Origin: Prevotella sp.
GTDB taxonomy: Bacteria; Bacteroidota; Bacteroidia; Bacteroidales; Bacteroidaceae
Assembly: GCA_021204735.1 (NCBI GenBank)
Contig: JAJPYV010000345.1
Location: forward strand, 1-11,648
Reading direction: 5' to 3'
DNA length: 11,648 nt
This document shows, piece after piece, positions 1 through 8,125 of this stretch (positions within the stretch are counted from its first letter, which is position 1; every line of letters begins with the position of its first letter). The notes beneath the pieces are model-generated. The model worked only from the letters and a program-made list of their open reading frames with translations, was not told where the DNA came from and searched no databases. The translations under genes and the position numbers were made by a program.

Positions 1-711
1 ACCTTCCTCAACCTCATCACCCTGCACGTTCTGCACGATCAGGAACTTGATACGGTCCTTGTCGTAGTCACCGAGCAGTTGCTCGAACACGTCAGGCTGG
101 TTATTCTCGCAGCCGAGGCTCAATACGAGGACGGCACCGGCATTCGGATGAAGCACGATGTCACGGAGAATTTTCTTTGTGTTCTCATGATCCTCACTCA
201 ACTGAGAGCAACCATAGTTGTGGTGCCATGCATGAACAGCATCGATACCCTCAAGTTTAGTCTCCTTTTCCAATCTGTTGGCAAGGTTCTCTGCGATACC
301 GTTAACGCAACCCACGGTAGGAACAACCCACACCTCGTTTCTGATACCAACCTCACCATTCTTGCGTACATAACCATTGAATGTGAGGTTATCGTTGGCA
401 ATCTGCAACTCCTCATTAACAGGCTTATATTCGTAAGAAAGAGTACCGGATAGGTTAGTTTTCAGGTTATTTTCGTTAACCCACTGACCAGCCTTTAAAT
501 CCTCTTTTGCATGACCGATAGGATAGCCATATTTGATAACATTCTCACCGGCAGGCGTGTCGCGGATAATGACCTTATGTCCGGCAGGCGTGTCCTGCAA
601 GATAGTGATAACATTACCATCGACTGTAATAGTCTCACCTTTTGAGTGGTTTCTAAGACAAACAACCACGGAGTCAGCCGGATTGATTTTTATAAAAGAA
701 ACTTGTTCCAT
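1..711 (-). CDS. uxaA: Altronate dehydratase, N-terminal 237 residues (cut by window edge)
   Basis: Reading the minus strand from the ATG at 711 gives 237 codons with no stop, continuing past position 1. The protein would dehydrate D-altronate to 2-keto-3-deoxygluconate (KDG) in the cytoplasm, in the galacturonate branch of hexuronate catabolism. Residues about 11-82 form the small SAF-like domain of UxaA, ending in the family motif GENVIKYGYPIGHA (55-68). From about residue 112 the main catalytic domain begins, with NGYVRKNGEVGIRNEVWVVP (112-131), the HNYGCSQL segment (164-171) and LSLGCENNQPD (197-207), all typical of altronate/galactarate dehydratases. It lies 25 bases downstream of the LacI-type regulator in the same direction with no promoter visible between them, so the two are probably cotranscribed. 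The divergent kdgK-kdgA pair supplies the next two steps, which favours altronate over galactarate as substrate. The C-terminal half is outside the window. Confidence 0.93.
   Translation of the reverse strand, partial: MEQVSFIKINPADSVVVCLRNHSKGETITVDGNVITILQDTPAGHKVIIRDTPAGENVIKYGYPIGHAKEDLKAGQWVNENNLKTNLSGTLSYEYKPVNEELQIANDNLTFNGYVRKNGEVGIRNEVWVVPTVGCVNGIAENLANRLEKETKLEGIDAVHAWHHNYGCSQLSEDHENTKKILRDIVLHPNAGAVLVLSLGCENNQPDVFEQLLGDYDKDRIKFLIVQNVQGDEVEEG
548..594. repeat. 14-base direct repeat inside uxaA
   Basis: The 14 bases CCGGCAGGCGTGTC occur identically at 548-561 and 581-594, 33 bases (11 codons) apart. On the coding strand both copies specify DTPAG in frame (residues 40-44 and 51-55 of UxaA). 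The second copy sits where I would expect a different sequence before the conserved GENVIKYG segment. It may be a small in-frame duplication or conversion, or chance from shared codons. Confidence 0.7.
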
Positions 712-736
712 AATGAATTTGTTTTAATAGTTATAA

Positions 737-1801
737 TTATAATTGTGTTCTTCGGTAAAAGTCAGCGTTCTCTTTTGTAAGCAGTTCGATAGGCATATAA
801 TTGATAGGAGCGACCTTTTTCTTGAGTACGATAGCACGGAAGAGAGTGTCTATGCAATTAAAGCCCTGCATGTAAGCGTGTTGAGCAATTAAGAAAGACA
901 TTGATCCTAAGCGAAGGCATTTAGCGTTGCGTCCAATCATGTCATAGCCCATAATCTGCACGTTACGCCTATTAGTCCGTAATAAATACTCACCCACGAG
1001 GAACGCTTTAGAGCATAAGGTTACGCAATTGTGTATGTTAGTATTCTGACTAAAGAATTTATCCATTATAATGTCGTAATCCTTTTTATTTTTATCAAGA
1101 GGCAAGTCGAGGATTTTAATTTTTATCGAGGGGAAATGATCTTGCATATAATGCTTGAATCCAACCTCACGATTTTCCTGTTGTTTACTTGCCAATTTCC
1201 CGTTTTTTGTCTGTCTCATCAGGCAAATCTCCTTATCCCCGGAGGCAATCAGCATAAGGATCTTCGCGGAAAAATAACCGCTGCAAAAAGAATCCTGACC
1301 ATAGAACGACAGAGGTTGCAATTCGGGAATGTAAGAGTCAAGTAGAACGAACGGGATATCACGTGCATGCAGTTTATCAGTGAAATTTTTTGTTTCCTCC
1401 AAATCACTTGGTACCAATACCACGCCATTCGGGTTGCTATCAAGACATTTGTCGCAAACCTTTCGGAACGCATCGGCATCGAAACGTTTATATTTGAGAA
1501 TTTCAGCGTGAATATGGAAATCACGTCTGTTCTCGCTTGATTTAACCATACCCTCCTCAATTTCTTCCCAATATGCCTCAGACTCATATTGAGGAATTAT
1601 GCAAAAGAAGTTGTATGACTTATTGTAAGCGAGAGCACTTGCATACATATTAGGTTGGTAGTTGATGCTTTTCAAAACAGCCTCCACCTTTTCTCTCGCA
1701 GTTTTTGAAACGTTAGGCCTGTTATGCAGGATACGGTCGACGGTACCTACAGAGACGCCCGACTTTTCGGCGATGTCTTTAATTCTGATTCGTTCGTTCA
1801 T
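737..1801 (-). CDS. LacI-family transcriptional regulator, probable hexuronate/KDG regulator
   Basis: This 354-residue protein has a LacI-type DNA-binding head: residues about 4-50 contain IRIKDIAEKSGVSVGTVDRI followed by HNRPNVSKTAREKVEAVLK and the hinge NYQPN. After it comes a type I periplasmic-binding-protein-like effector domain (about 58-330), which in this family binds a sugar or sugar acid. I chose the ATG at 1801 because the helix-turn-helix begins only a few residues later; an in-frame GTG at 1828 would add nine residues (MLSEADKIL) that the family does not need. The gene is divergent from kdgK and is followed 25 bases later by uxaA, so it is very likely a local regulator of KDG formation and use. 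The inducer is not visible from sequence; KDG or a hexuronate intermediate is an inference. A bidirectional operator candidate lies at 1940-1975. No frameshift or missing segment is seen. Confidence 0.9.
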   Translation of the reverse strand: MNERIRIKDIAEKSGVSVGTVDRILHNRPNVSKTAREKVEAVLKSINYQPNMYASALAYNKSYNFFCIIPQYESEAYWEEIEEGMVKSSENRRDFHIHAEILKYKRFDADAFRKVCDKCLDSNPNGVVLVPSDLEETKNFTDKLHARDIPFVLLDSYIPELQPLSFYGQDSFCSGYFSAKILMLIASGDKEICLMRQTKNGKLASKQQENREVGFKHYMQDHFPSIKIKILDLPLDKNKKDYDIIMDKFFSQNTNIHNCVTLCSKAFLVGEYLLRTNRRNVQIMGYDMIGRNAKCLRLGSMSFLIAQHAYMQGFNCIDTLFRAIVLKKKVAPINYMPIELLTKENADFYRRTQL

Positions 1802-1914
1802 AAGTATTTTGTCCGCTTCACTTAACACGGAGTTAAGAGAGATTGTTTATACACCTTAAAGAGTAAGACAATCAAAGAGGGATTGATTTCAAACAAAGGC
1901 ATATAGTATTCATG

Positions 1915-1922
1915 CAAAGATA
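1915..1922 (-). promoter_or_regulatory. Bacteroidetes-type -7 box for the regulator-uxaA transcript
   Basis: The minus strand reads TATCTTTG here, a perfect match to the Bacteroidetes -7 consensus TAnnTTTG. It would start a transcript near 1908 with a leader of roughly 107 bases before the ATG at 1801. No clear TTTG -33 box is seen at the expected distance (about 1943-1946). That stretch instead falls inside the first palindrome of the operator candidate, which would fit repression at this promoter. Confidence 0.5.
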
Positions 1923-1939
1923 GTAATAAAAAACTGAAA

Positions 1940-1975
1940 TGTGTAAAAACACAGTGTTATTTTTGAGAAAAACAC
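1940..1975. promoter_or_regulatory. Tandem palindromes, candidate operator of the LacI-type regulator
   Basis: Two inverted repeats abut. The first, 1940-1953, has arms TGTGT and ACACA around AAAA. The second, 1954-1975, is a 22-base imperfect palindrome with outer arms GTGTT and AACAC, pairing at 8 of 11 positions. At their junction, 1948-1958 (AACAC-A-GTGTT) is itself a perfect 11-base palindrome. LacI-family repressors bind such palindromes. The site lies between the two divergent promoters, over the expected -33 region of the minus-strand promoter and about 20 bases upstream of the kdgK -33 box. Which palindrome is used is not known. Confidence 0.5.
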
Positions 1976-1993
1976 AATTTTTTTGTTGTTTTA

Positions 1994-2025
1994 TTTGTTT
2001 TGTGTCAATTAAAATATTAACTTTG
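1994..2025 (+). promoter_or_regulatory. Bacteroidetes-type promoter of kdgK-kdgA
   Basis: TTTG at 1994-1997 (-33) and TAACTTTG at 2018-2025 (-7, consensus TAnnTTTG) are separated by 20 bases, the same layout as the promoter at 10440-10471. Transcription would start near 2032, giving an A-rich leader of about 50 bases before the kdgK ATG at 2084. This is a pattern match only, but its placement upstream of a catabolic operon makes it credible. Confidence 0.65.
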
Positions 2026-2083
2026 TGAACAGAAAAACAAATCTAATTCTATTAAACATTCAAAAACTTAAAAATTTAAAGAA

Positions 2084-3106
2084 ATGGCAAAAGTTGTAAC
2101 ATTAGGCGAGATTATGCTTCGTCTATCTTCTCCAAATGGGAAGAGGTTTGTTCAGAGTGATGTACTTGACGTGATTTACGGTGGTGGTGAGGCAAATGTA
2201 GCAATCAGTGCCGCAAATTATGGCCATGAGGCAATTTTCGTAACGAAAGTTCCAAAGCACGAGATTGGACAGTGTGCAGTTAACGCATTGCGTCGTTATG
2301 GTGTAAACACCAATTACATCGCACGTGGTGGTGACCGTTTAGGAATTTATTTCCTTGAGACAGGTGCAAGTATGCGTCCATCAAAGGTTATTTATGACCG
2401 TGCACACAGTTCTATCGCAGAGGCTGATCCTTCAGATTTCGATTTTGATGCTATCATGGAAGGTGCAGACTGGTTCCACTGGAGTGGTATTACACCAGCC
2501 ATCAGTGACAAGGCAGCAGAGCTCACGCTCTTGGCATGTGAGGCAGCAAAGAGACATAATGTAACAGTAAGTGTTGACCTTAACTTCCGCAAGAAGCTGT
2601 GGACAAAAGAGAAGGCACAGTCAATTATGAAGCCTTTGATGAAGTATGTAGACGTATGTATTGGCAATGAGGAAGATGCAGAACTTTGCCTCGGTTTCAA
2701 GCCAGACGCAGACGTACAGGGCGGAAAGACAGATGCAGAAGGTTACAAAGGAATTTTCAAGGCAATGGCAAAGGAATTTGGATTCAAGTATGTCATTTCC
2801 ACATTGCGTGAGTCATTCTCCGCAACCCACAACGGTTGGAAGGCAATGATTTACAACGGTGAGGAGTTCTATGAGTCAAAGCGTTACGACATCAATCCTA
2901 TCATTGACCGTGTAGGTGGTGGTGACTCATTCTCTGGTGGTATTATTCATGGATTGCTGACAAAGCCAAATCAAGGCGAGGCTCTTGAGTTTGCAGTAGC
3001 AGCATCCGCATTGAAACATACAATATTCGGAGACTTCAACCTCGTATCAAAAGAGGAAGTTGAGACATTGGCTGGTGGTGACGCTAGCGGTCGTGTACAG
3101 AGATAA
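2084..3106 (+). CDS. kdgK: 2-keto-3-deoxygluconate kinase (PfkB family)
   Basis: This cytoplasmic sugar kinase of 340 residues would phosphorylate KDG with ATP to 2-keto-3-deoxy-6-phosphogluconate. The PfkB/ribokinase signature is complete. The N-terminal sugar-binding motif YGGGEANVAISAANYG spans about 32-47. The C-terminal motif DRVGGGDSFSGGIIHG spans about 275-290, with the catalytic base Asp281 and the anion hole formed by the preceding glycines. SVDLNFRKKLW (about 163-173) is the central DxNxR segment typical of KDG kinases. Its ATG follows an A-rich leader, and kdgA starts 27 bases after its stop, so the two form an operon. Codons are strongly biased to GCA, GTA and AAG, as expected for a well-expressed metabolic gene. 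A fructokinase or another PfkB kinase is possible on sequence alone, but kdgA and uxaA next door make KDG kinase the clear choice. Confidence 0.93.
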   Translation: MAKVVTLGEIMLRLSSPNGKRFVQSDVLDVIYGGGEANVAISAANYGHEAIFVTKVPKHEIGQCAVNALRRYGVNTNYIARGGDRLGIYFLETGASMRPSKVIYDRAHSSIAEADPSDFDFDAIMEGADWFHWSGITPAISDKAAELTLLACEAAKRHNVTVSVDLNFRKKLWTKEKAQSIMKPLMKYVDVCIGNEEDAELCLGFKPDADVQGGKTDAEGYKGIFKAMAKEFGFKYVISTLRESFSATHNGWKAMIYNGEEFYESKRYDINPIIDRVGGGDSFSGGIIHGLLTKPNQGEALEFAVAASALKHTIFGDFNLVSKEEVETLAGGDASGRVQR

Positions 3107-3133
3107 ACAAAGAACAAGAAAAAATCAGGAAAG

Positions 3134-3802
3134 ATGGCAAAATTTGATAAGATTGCGGTATTGAACAAGATTGGTTCAACCGGCATGGTACCTGTTTTCT
3201 ATCACAAGGATCCAGAGATTGCAAAGAAAGTTGTGAAGGCATGCTATGATGGTGGTGTACGTGCATTTGAGTTCACAAACCGTGGTGACTTCGCACACGA
3301 AGTATTTGGTGAAGTTGTTAAATTCGCAGCTAAGGAGTGCCCAGAGTTGGCAATGGGTGTAGGTTCAGTAGTAGATCCAGCAACAGCATCACTTTACATC
3401 CAGTTAGGTGCATGCTTCGTAGTAGGTCCATTGTTCAATCCAGAGATTGCTAAGGTTTGCAACCGTCGTCTTGTAGCATACACACCAGGTTGTGGAAGCG
3501 TATCAGAGATTGGTTTCGCACAGGAAGTAGGCTGTGATCTTTGCAAGGTATTCCCAGGCGATGTACTTGGTCCGAAGTTGGTTAAGGGCTTGATGGCACC
3601 GATGCCATGGTCAAAGTTGATGGTAACCGGCGGTGTATCACCTGACGAGGAGAACATCACATCATGGTTCAAGGCAGGCGTTTACTGTGTAGGTATGGGC
3701 AGTAAGCTGTTCCCGAAGGATGTAGTAGCAGCAGGAGACTGGCAGGCTGTAACAGACAAGTGTAAAGAAGCTTTAGGTTACGTTGCCAAGGCTCGCGGTT
3801 AA
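3134..3802 (+). CDS. kdgA: KDPG/KHG aldolase
   Basis: This 222-residue class I aldolase cleaves 2-keto-3-deoxy-6-phosphogluconate to pyruvate and glyceraldehyde-3-phosphate, and such enzymes often also act on 4-hydroxy-2-oxoglutarate. It is a single TIM-barrel domain. Visible active-site elements are Glu46 in AFEFTNRGD (44-52), the [11 protein letters not shown] loop (75-85), VAYTPGCGS (114-122), and the Schiff-base lysine Lys138 in [11 protein letters not shown]. The C-terminal phosphate-binding loop lies around [12 protein letters not shown]. Length matches the family. It is the second gene of kdgK-kdgA and shares the same biased codon use. Its stop codon at 3800-3802 is followed 8 bases later by a strong hairpin with a T-tract. 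The downstream sensor kinase may begin at a TTG inside its last codons (3783), overlapping it by 20 bases. Confidence 0.95.
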   Translation: MAKFDKIAVLNKIGSTGMVPVFYHKDPEIAKKVVKACYDGGVRAFEFTNRGDFAHEVFGEVVKFAAKECPELAMGVGSVVDPATASLYIQLGACFVVGPLFNPEIAKVCNRRLVAYTPGCGSVSEIGFAQEVGCDLCKVFPGDVLGPKLVKGLMAPMPWSKLMVTGGVSPDEENITSWFKAGVYCVGMGSKLFPKDVVAAGDWQAVTDKCKEALGYVAKARG

Positions 3803-6800
3803 TTATAACAAAGGCTCAATATGTGCTCTATACATATTGAGCCTTTTCTTTTTTTCAGCTTGCACTTCAGGGCATATTGATCAGGAAGTGGACAAGTTGA
3901 ATTATTTGTCCTATACATTTCATTATAAAGATTTAGACTCCACAGCTTTTTACGCAAATAAAGCCTTATTGTCGGCAGGCAATTATCTGTCGGGCAGAGC
4001 AGAGGCGTACAACAACCTTGCCTTTGTGCATATTGCAAGAATGGAGTATGCCAAAGCAGCGGAATTGCTTGATAGTGTTTATATGTCAACAGACAACCAA
4101 CTTGAGTTGTTGGTTGCCGATATACAAAATATGAGATTATGCCAAAGAAAGTCGAGGAACAAGATGTTTTACGACTATCGAGAGAAAGCTGCGACGAGGA
4201 TAAAGAGGATAGAAGAAGAGTCGTCATCTCTTTCAGACCATTTGCGAAAAAGATTTATATACGCAAAGTCAGAATTTGCTATTGTAAATTCCACATATTA
4301 TTATTATGTAGGTTTAGAAACACAATCGGTAGAGGCATTTGATGAAATTGACCCATACGGAGAGATATTGCAAGACACCGCACAGTATCTCAATTATCTA
4401 TACTATGTGGGAAGTGGTGGTGTAATATTAGACAAAAGTCAGGAAGAAACAAGTCAGATTGAGTTTGAGCATTTGATAAAATGCTATTTATTGGCAAGGC
4501 AGGTAAATTCCATTTATTGGGAGGCAAATTCCATGCAGGCGATGAGCGTACATCTTGTTGTGGAGAGCGAAAGAAACCTGTTGTTGAAAAACAATCCATT
4601 GGTGATTGGCTATATCAACCAAGACCAGATGCCAGACAGTTTGTTGGCAGGTTATTTAGCACAAAAATCATTAGACCTCTTTACAGAATATGGAGACGTA
4701 TATCAGATAGCAGGGGCGCACCGCACATTAGCGTTATGTTATTGGGAATTAGGTGATTACACATCATCCCTGATATGCCTTGAATACGCTTTGGGAGACA
4801 AGACGATAGAGCAAGCACCCGATTTGGTGGCAAGTCTTAGGGAATATTTAAGCCTTGTTTATTCCGCATTGGATGACAAAAACAACAGTGATATAAACAG
4901 AAACAAATATTTAGACTTGCAAGAAGAGACAAGGCAAGACAGACAATTGGAAGCACGAGCCAGTCAGTTAGAGCGTATTTCAAGACAGTTGAACATTCTA
5001 ATTGCCACGATTATATTTTTGATAATCATAGTAATCGGGCTGTTTTTCATATTCAGGTATTTGAGACGCAGAAAAGACAAAGGGCAAACCATAGATAACC
5101 TGTTAAAACCATTGCGCCAGTGGGAGAGTGTAAATGAGGAAAATACCAACAAACTATACGAAAGACATGAGGAAATAAATGAGGCGTTATCCATAATGGC
5201 GTTACATGTGGAGGACGGCAAAAAGCGATTTGTTGACAACAAGGCAAAAATCTTTCTTGCCAATAATGTTATGCCATATATAGACAGAATAAGCAATGAG
5301 GTAAAACAGTTGGAGAAAGCCGAAGAACCAGAGGAAAAACGCAGTAAACGATATAAATATGTGGCGGAGCTGACCGACCAGATAAATAATTATAACGATG
5401 TATTGACCTATTGGATACAGTTGCAGCAAGGACAATTGAGCCTACATATCGAGAGTTTCAGTTTGGGAGAACTCTTTGAAACGTTGGCAAAGTCAGCCAT
5501 TTCGTTCCAGTTGAAAGGAGTATCGTTGGATGTAGTCCCTACAGATGCCGTAGTAAAAGCAGACAAAATACTAACCCTGTTCATGTTGAATACACTTGCC
5601 GACAATGCGAGGAAGTTCACTCCAAGGGGAGGAACGGTAACGCTTAGTGCCGAGCAGAGAGAAGAATATGTTGAGGTATCCGTAAAGGACACAGGCGTAG
5701 GAATGACTAAAGAAGAACTGTCAGGCATTTTTGAGCACAAGGTCTACAACGGTCACGGTTTTGGGTTAATGAATTGTAAGGGTATAATGGACAAATACCG
5801 CAAGTACAGTCAGATATTCAACGTGTGCGGACTGTTTGCAGAAAGTGAGAAGGGCAAAGGCAGCAGGTTTTATTTCCGTCTTCCAAAGGGAGTTTTGCGT
5901 ACATTGGTATTGATTACTGCGATTTTCAATATGTTCGCCTTATCGTTTGCGAACAATGCAAAAGACAGTTTGGAATTGGTGAATGAAACTATAAAATCAG
6001 AATACCTCGTTAAGGCAGGAACATACGCAGATTCCGCATATTATTGCAATGTAAACGGCGCATATTCAAGGACATTAGAATATACCGACTCTGTGATAAA
6101 ATATCTCAATGAGTATTATGCCATCATAGAGCCAGGAAGTGAGCAATTTATGGTTAAGAAAGGAGACGGTTCGGAGTTGCCAGCCGAGATAGAATGGTTT
6201 AGGACTGGAGTTTCGATCGACTATGATATAATACTTGACATACGAAATGAAAGTGCAGTGGCAGCCCTTGCCTTGCACAAGTGGAATTTATATCAATATA
6301 ATAATAAGGTGTACACCCAGTTGTTCAAGGAAAAATCCGCAGACAAGGGATTAGCAGATTATTGCCAGATGATGCAGCGATCGAGTGCCAACAAGTATAT
6401 AGCCATAGTATTGTTGATTTTGCTGTTCATAACTATAATAATCGTGTATTATTTCTCATATTACAGGCACATATTGTTTTTTAGGTTTTGTATGGAACAA
6501 GTGGGCAATATCAACAAAATTCTGCTTTCGGACACTGCCGATGAACAAAAGTTGGATGCCATAGCAACTGTCGATACACGTAAATATCCTGAAACACTGA
6601 AAAACATAATCAGTCAGATACAGAACGCCCTGCAACGTTCAATAGATTTGAGAAAGACCCAGCATTTGAATATAGAACTTGCAGAAGATGAACTCAGTAG
6701 AATGCGTTATGAGGATGAGAAATTGTACGTGTGCAATAATGTAATAGATAATTGCTTGAGTACATTGAAGCATGAGACAATGTACTATCCATCGAGAATT

Positions 6801-7298
6801 AAACAATTAGTTGAAAATCCTGATGATAACATTCATGCTATAAGTGAGGTGGTGACATATTATAAGGAATTGTATTCCATATTGAGTCAGCAGTACCTGG
6901 GACAGTTAGAGTCAGTAGCATTTGAATGTAAGTTGTTACCTTTGAAGGAGTATTATGAGATTGACGGATATGTGCAGGGAGATAAGGTGTTATTGACATA
7001 CCTATTTGACATTATCAAAAAACAATGTGGGATAAGCAGACATGACATTTCAGTGTCACGGAAAGACAACAAATATATTGTTTTCAACGTTCATTGTCGG
7101 AATATGCATAAGGCGAAAGAACAGTGCCAAAACCTCTTTATGCCGACCGTTGACAATATTCCATTTTTGATTTGCCGTCAGATAGTGAGGGAGAATGGAG
7201 AGCTTTCCAATCTTCATGGTTGCGGAATAACGGCAGAGCCAAATGAGAGTGGAGGAGTAGAAATGCACATTGTTTTGCCAGGCAAGATTTCAGATTAG
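3783..7298 (+). CDS. Membrane sensor histidine kinase with two tandem sensor/transmitter modules
   Basis: The frame gives 1171 residues. Numbering is from the TTG at 3783; TTG 3837 is the other in-frame option, and no ATG occurs before residue 87. Residues 11-27 form a lipoprotein-type signal (LFFFSAC, Cys27). A helical, TPR-like extracytoplasmic region (30-400) precedes TM1 (405-427). A transmitter follows: a linker helix region (435-550) where [10 protein letters not shown] (491-500) occupies the usual H-box but has no histidine, then an intact HATPase domain with N box [10 protein letters not shown] (605-614), G1 DTGVGM (636-641) and G2 GHGFGLMN (657-664). Residues 705-724 are a second signal-like hydrophobic segment. 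A second outer domain (725-870), TM3 (872-894) and a second transmitter follow; this has His997 in [12 protein letters not shown] but no recognisable N or G boxes. It resembles the Bacteroidetes DUF5112/DUF5113 kinases as I remember them. The response regulator 48 bases downstream is the likely partner. The signal sensed is unknown. Confidence 0.85.
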   Translation: MPRLAVNYNKGSICALYILSLFFFSACTSGHIDQEVDKLNYLSYTFHYKDLDSTAFYANKALLSAGNYLSGRAEAYNNLAFVHIARMEYAKAAELLDSVYMSTDNQLELLVADIQNMRLCQRKSRNKMFYDYREKAATRIKRIEEESSSLSDHLRKRFIYAKSEFAIVNSTYYYYVGLETQSVEAFDEIDPYGEILQDTAQYLNYLYYVGSGGVILDKSQEETSQIEFEHLIKCYLLARQVNSIYWEANSMQAMSVHLVVESERNLLLKNNPLVIGYINQDQMPDSLLAGYLAQKSLDLFTEYGDVYQIAGAHRTLALCYWELGDYTSSLICLEYALGDKTIEQAPDLVASLREYLSLVYSALDDKNNSDINRNKYLDLQEETRQDRQLEARASQLERISRQLNILIATIIFLIIIVIGLFFIFRYLRRRKDKGQTIDNLLKPLRQWESVNEENTNKLYERHEEINEALSIMALHVEDGKKRFVDNKAKIFLANNVMPYIDRISNEVKQLEKAEEPEEKRSKRYKYVAELTDQINNYNDVLTYWIQLQQGQLSLHIESFSLGELFETLAKSAISFQLKGVSLDVVPTDAVVKADKILTLFMLNTLADNARKFTPRGGTVTLSAEQREEYVEVSVKDTGVGMTKEELSGIFEHKVYNGHGFGLMNCKGIMDKYRKYSQIFNVCGLFAESEKGKGSRFYFRLPKGVLRTLVLITAIFNMFALSFANNAKDSLELVNETIKSEYLVKAGTYADSAYYCNVNGAYSRTLEYTDSVIKYLNEYYAIIEPGSEQFMVKKGDGSELPAEIEWFRTGVSIDYDIILDIRNESAVAALALHKWNLYQYNNKVYTQLFKEKSADKGLADYCQMMQRSSANKYIAIVLLILLFITIIIVYYFSYYRHILFFRFCMEQVGNINKILLSDTADEQKLDAIATVDTRKYPETLKNIISQIQNALQRSIDLRKTQHLNIELAEDELSRMRYEDEKLYVCNNVIDNCLSTLKHETMYYPSRIKQLVENPDDNIHAISEVVTYYKELYSILSQQYLGQLESVAFECKLLPLKEYYEIDGYVQGDKVLLTYLFDIIKKQCGISRHDISVSRKDNKYIVFNVHCRNMHKAKEQCQNLFMPTVDNIPFLICRQIVRENGELSNLHGCGITAEPNESGGVEMHIVLPGKISD
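3810..3855 (+). terminator. Rho-independent terminator-like hairpin behind kdgA, overlapping the next gene
   Basis: A perfect 15-base-pair stem (3810-3824 with 3832-3846) closes a 7-base loop, and is followed by T, C and seven T residues. That is the form of an intrinsic terminator for the kdgK-kdgA transcript. Unusually, the whole element lies within the reading frame of the downstream sensor kinase, where the right arm and T-tract encode the hydrophobic core of its lipoprotein signal ([10 protein letters not shown]). It may therefore also act as an attenuator or fold over the kinase start. On the minus strand it has no good T-tract. Confidence 0.85.
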
Positions 7299-7346
7299 AA
7301 TATTAATTAAAATAGAGAATTTAGATATGTTGAAAAACAAAGAAAT

Positions 7347-8072
7347 ATGGATAAGTTCAAAGTTATAATAGTAGAGGATGTACCATTGGAGTTGAAAGGT
7401 ACAGAAGGAATTTTCAAGAATGACATCCCGGAAGCAGAGATAATCGGGACGGCAGAAAATGAAGTGGCATATTGGCGATTGTTGAAACAACAGTTGCCGG
7501 AATTAGTATTGCTTGATTTAGGGCTTGGCGGTTCAACGATGGTAGGGGTTGAGATATGCCGTCAGACGAAGGAAATGCACCCAAATATAAAAGTTCTGAT
7601 TTTTACAGGTGAGATATTGAATGAGAAGTTGTGGGTAGATGCCTTAGATGCAGGTTGCGACGGAATAATCCTTAAAAGCGGAGAGTTGTTGACCCGTGGT
7701 GACATAGCAAGTGTTATGAGTGGTAAGAAATATGTTTTCAACCAACCAATACTTGAAAAGATAATAAACAGGTTCAAGAAGAGTGTAAACAGTCAGATAA
7801 TGCGTCAGGAAGCCCTTGTGAATTACGAGATTGACGAATATGACGAGCGTTTCCTGCGCCATTTGGCGTTGGGATATACCAAAGAGCAGATAACCGGACT
7901 GCGAGGAATGCCATTTGGTGTGAAGAGTTTGGAGAAGAGACAGAATGACCTTGTCCGCAAATTGTTTGCTGATGGTAATGGAGGGATAAGTGTAAATGCA
8001 ACACGATTAGTAACGAAAGCCATCGAATTGCATATCATTGATGCCGACAACCTGATACCAGATGATAATTAA
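7347..8072 (+). CDS. Response regulator with LuxR-like C-terminal domain
   Basis: This 241-residue cytoplasmic protein is the probable partner of the kinase that ends 48 bases upstream. Residues 1-120 form a receiver domain with every key residue present: Glu10-Asp11, phosphoacceptor Asp57 in LVLLDLGL, Thr87 in LIFTGE and Lys110 in IILKSGE. A linker of about 40 residues leads to a helical region at 163-207 (DERFLRHLALGYTKEQI, then KSLEKRQNDLVRKLF). Its spacing resembles a LuxR/NarL helix-turn-helix, although the turn is divergent, containing LRGMPFGVKS. I recall this C-terminal type as a Bacteroidetes-specific family. DNA binding is therefore likely but not certain. The ATG at 7347 is preceded by an A-rich stretch and no Shine-Dalgarno sequence. 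The membrane-protein gene 53 bases downstream is a plausible target or operon member. Confidence 0.9.
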   Translation: MDKFKVIIVEDVPLELKGTEGIFKNDIPEAEIIGTAENEVAYWRLLKQQLPELVLLDLGLGGSTMVGVEICRQTKEMHPNIKVLIFTGEILNEKLWVDALDAGCDGIILKSGELLTRGDIASVMSGKKYVFNQPILEKIINRFKKSVNSQIMRQEALVNYEIDEYDERFLRHLALGYTKEQITGLRGMPFGVKSLEKRQNDLVRKLFADGNGGISVNATRLVTKAIELHIIDADNLIPDDN

Positions 8073-8125
8073 TATTATTTGATTAAATTATAGATAAAAA
8101 GAAGACTCATACCTTATTATATTAG

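Noticed and set aside
79..453. 124-codon plus-strand open frame
   Set aside because: It is the antisense of uxaA, whose minus-strand translation matches altronate dehydratase motifs throughout.
1798..1828. GTG at 1828 as the start of the LacI-type regulator
   Set aside because: It adds nine residues before a helix-turn-helix that already begins right after the ATG at 1801, so the ATG is preferred, though the GTG cannot be excluded.
3821..3880. ATG at 3821 as the sensor-kinase start, joined by a one-base deletion in the seven-T run at 3849-3855
   Set aside because: The joined product would begin [14 protein letters not shown], which has an acidic residue in the core and makes a poor signal peptide. 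The TTG-started frame gives a better one without invoking an error.
7328..7370. ATG at 7328 (MLKNKEIW...) as a small leader peptide before the response regulator
   Set aside because: It is a 13-codon frame overlapping the regulator start, with no ribosome-binding site or attenuator structure; it is likely chance in A-rich sequence.
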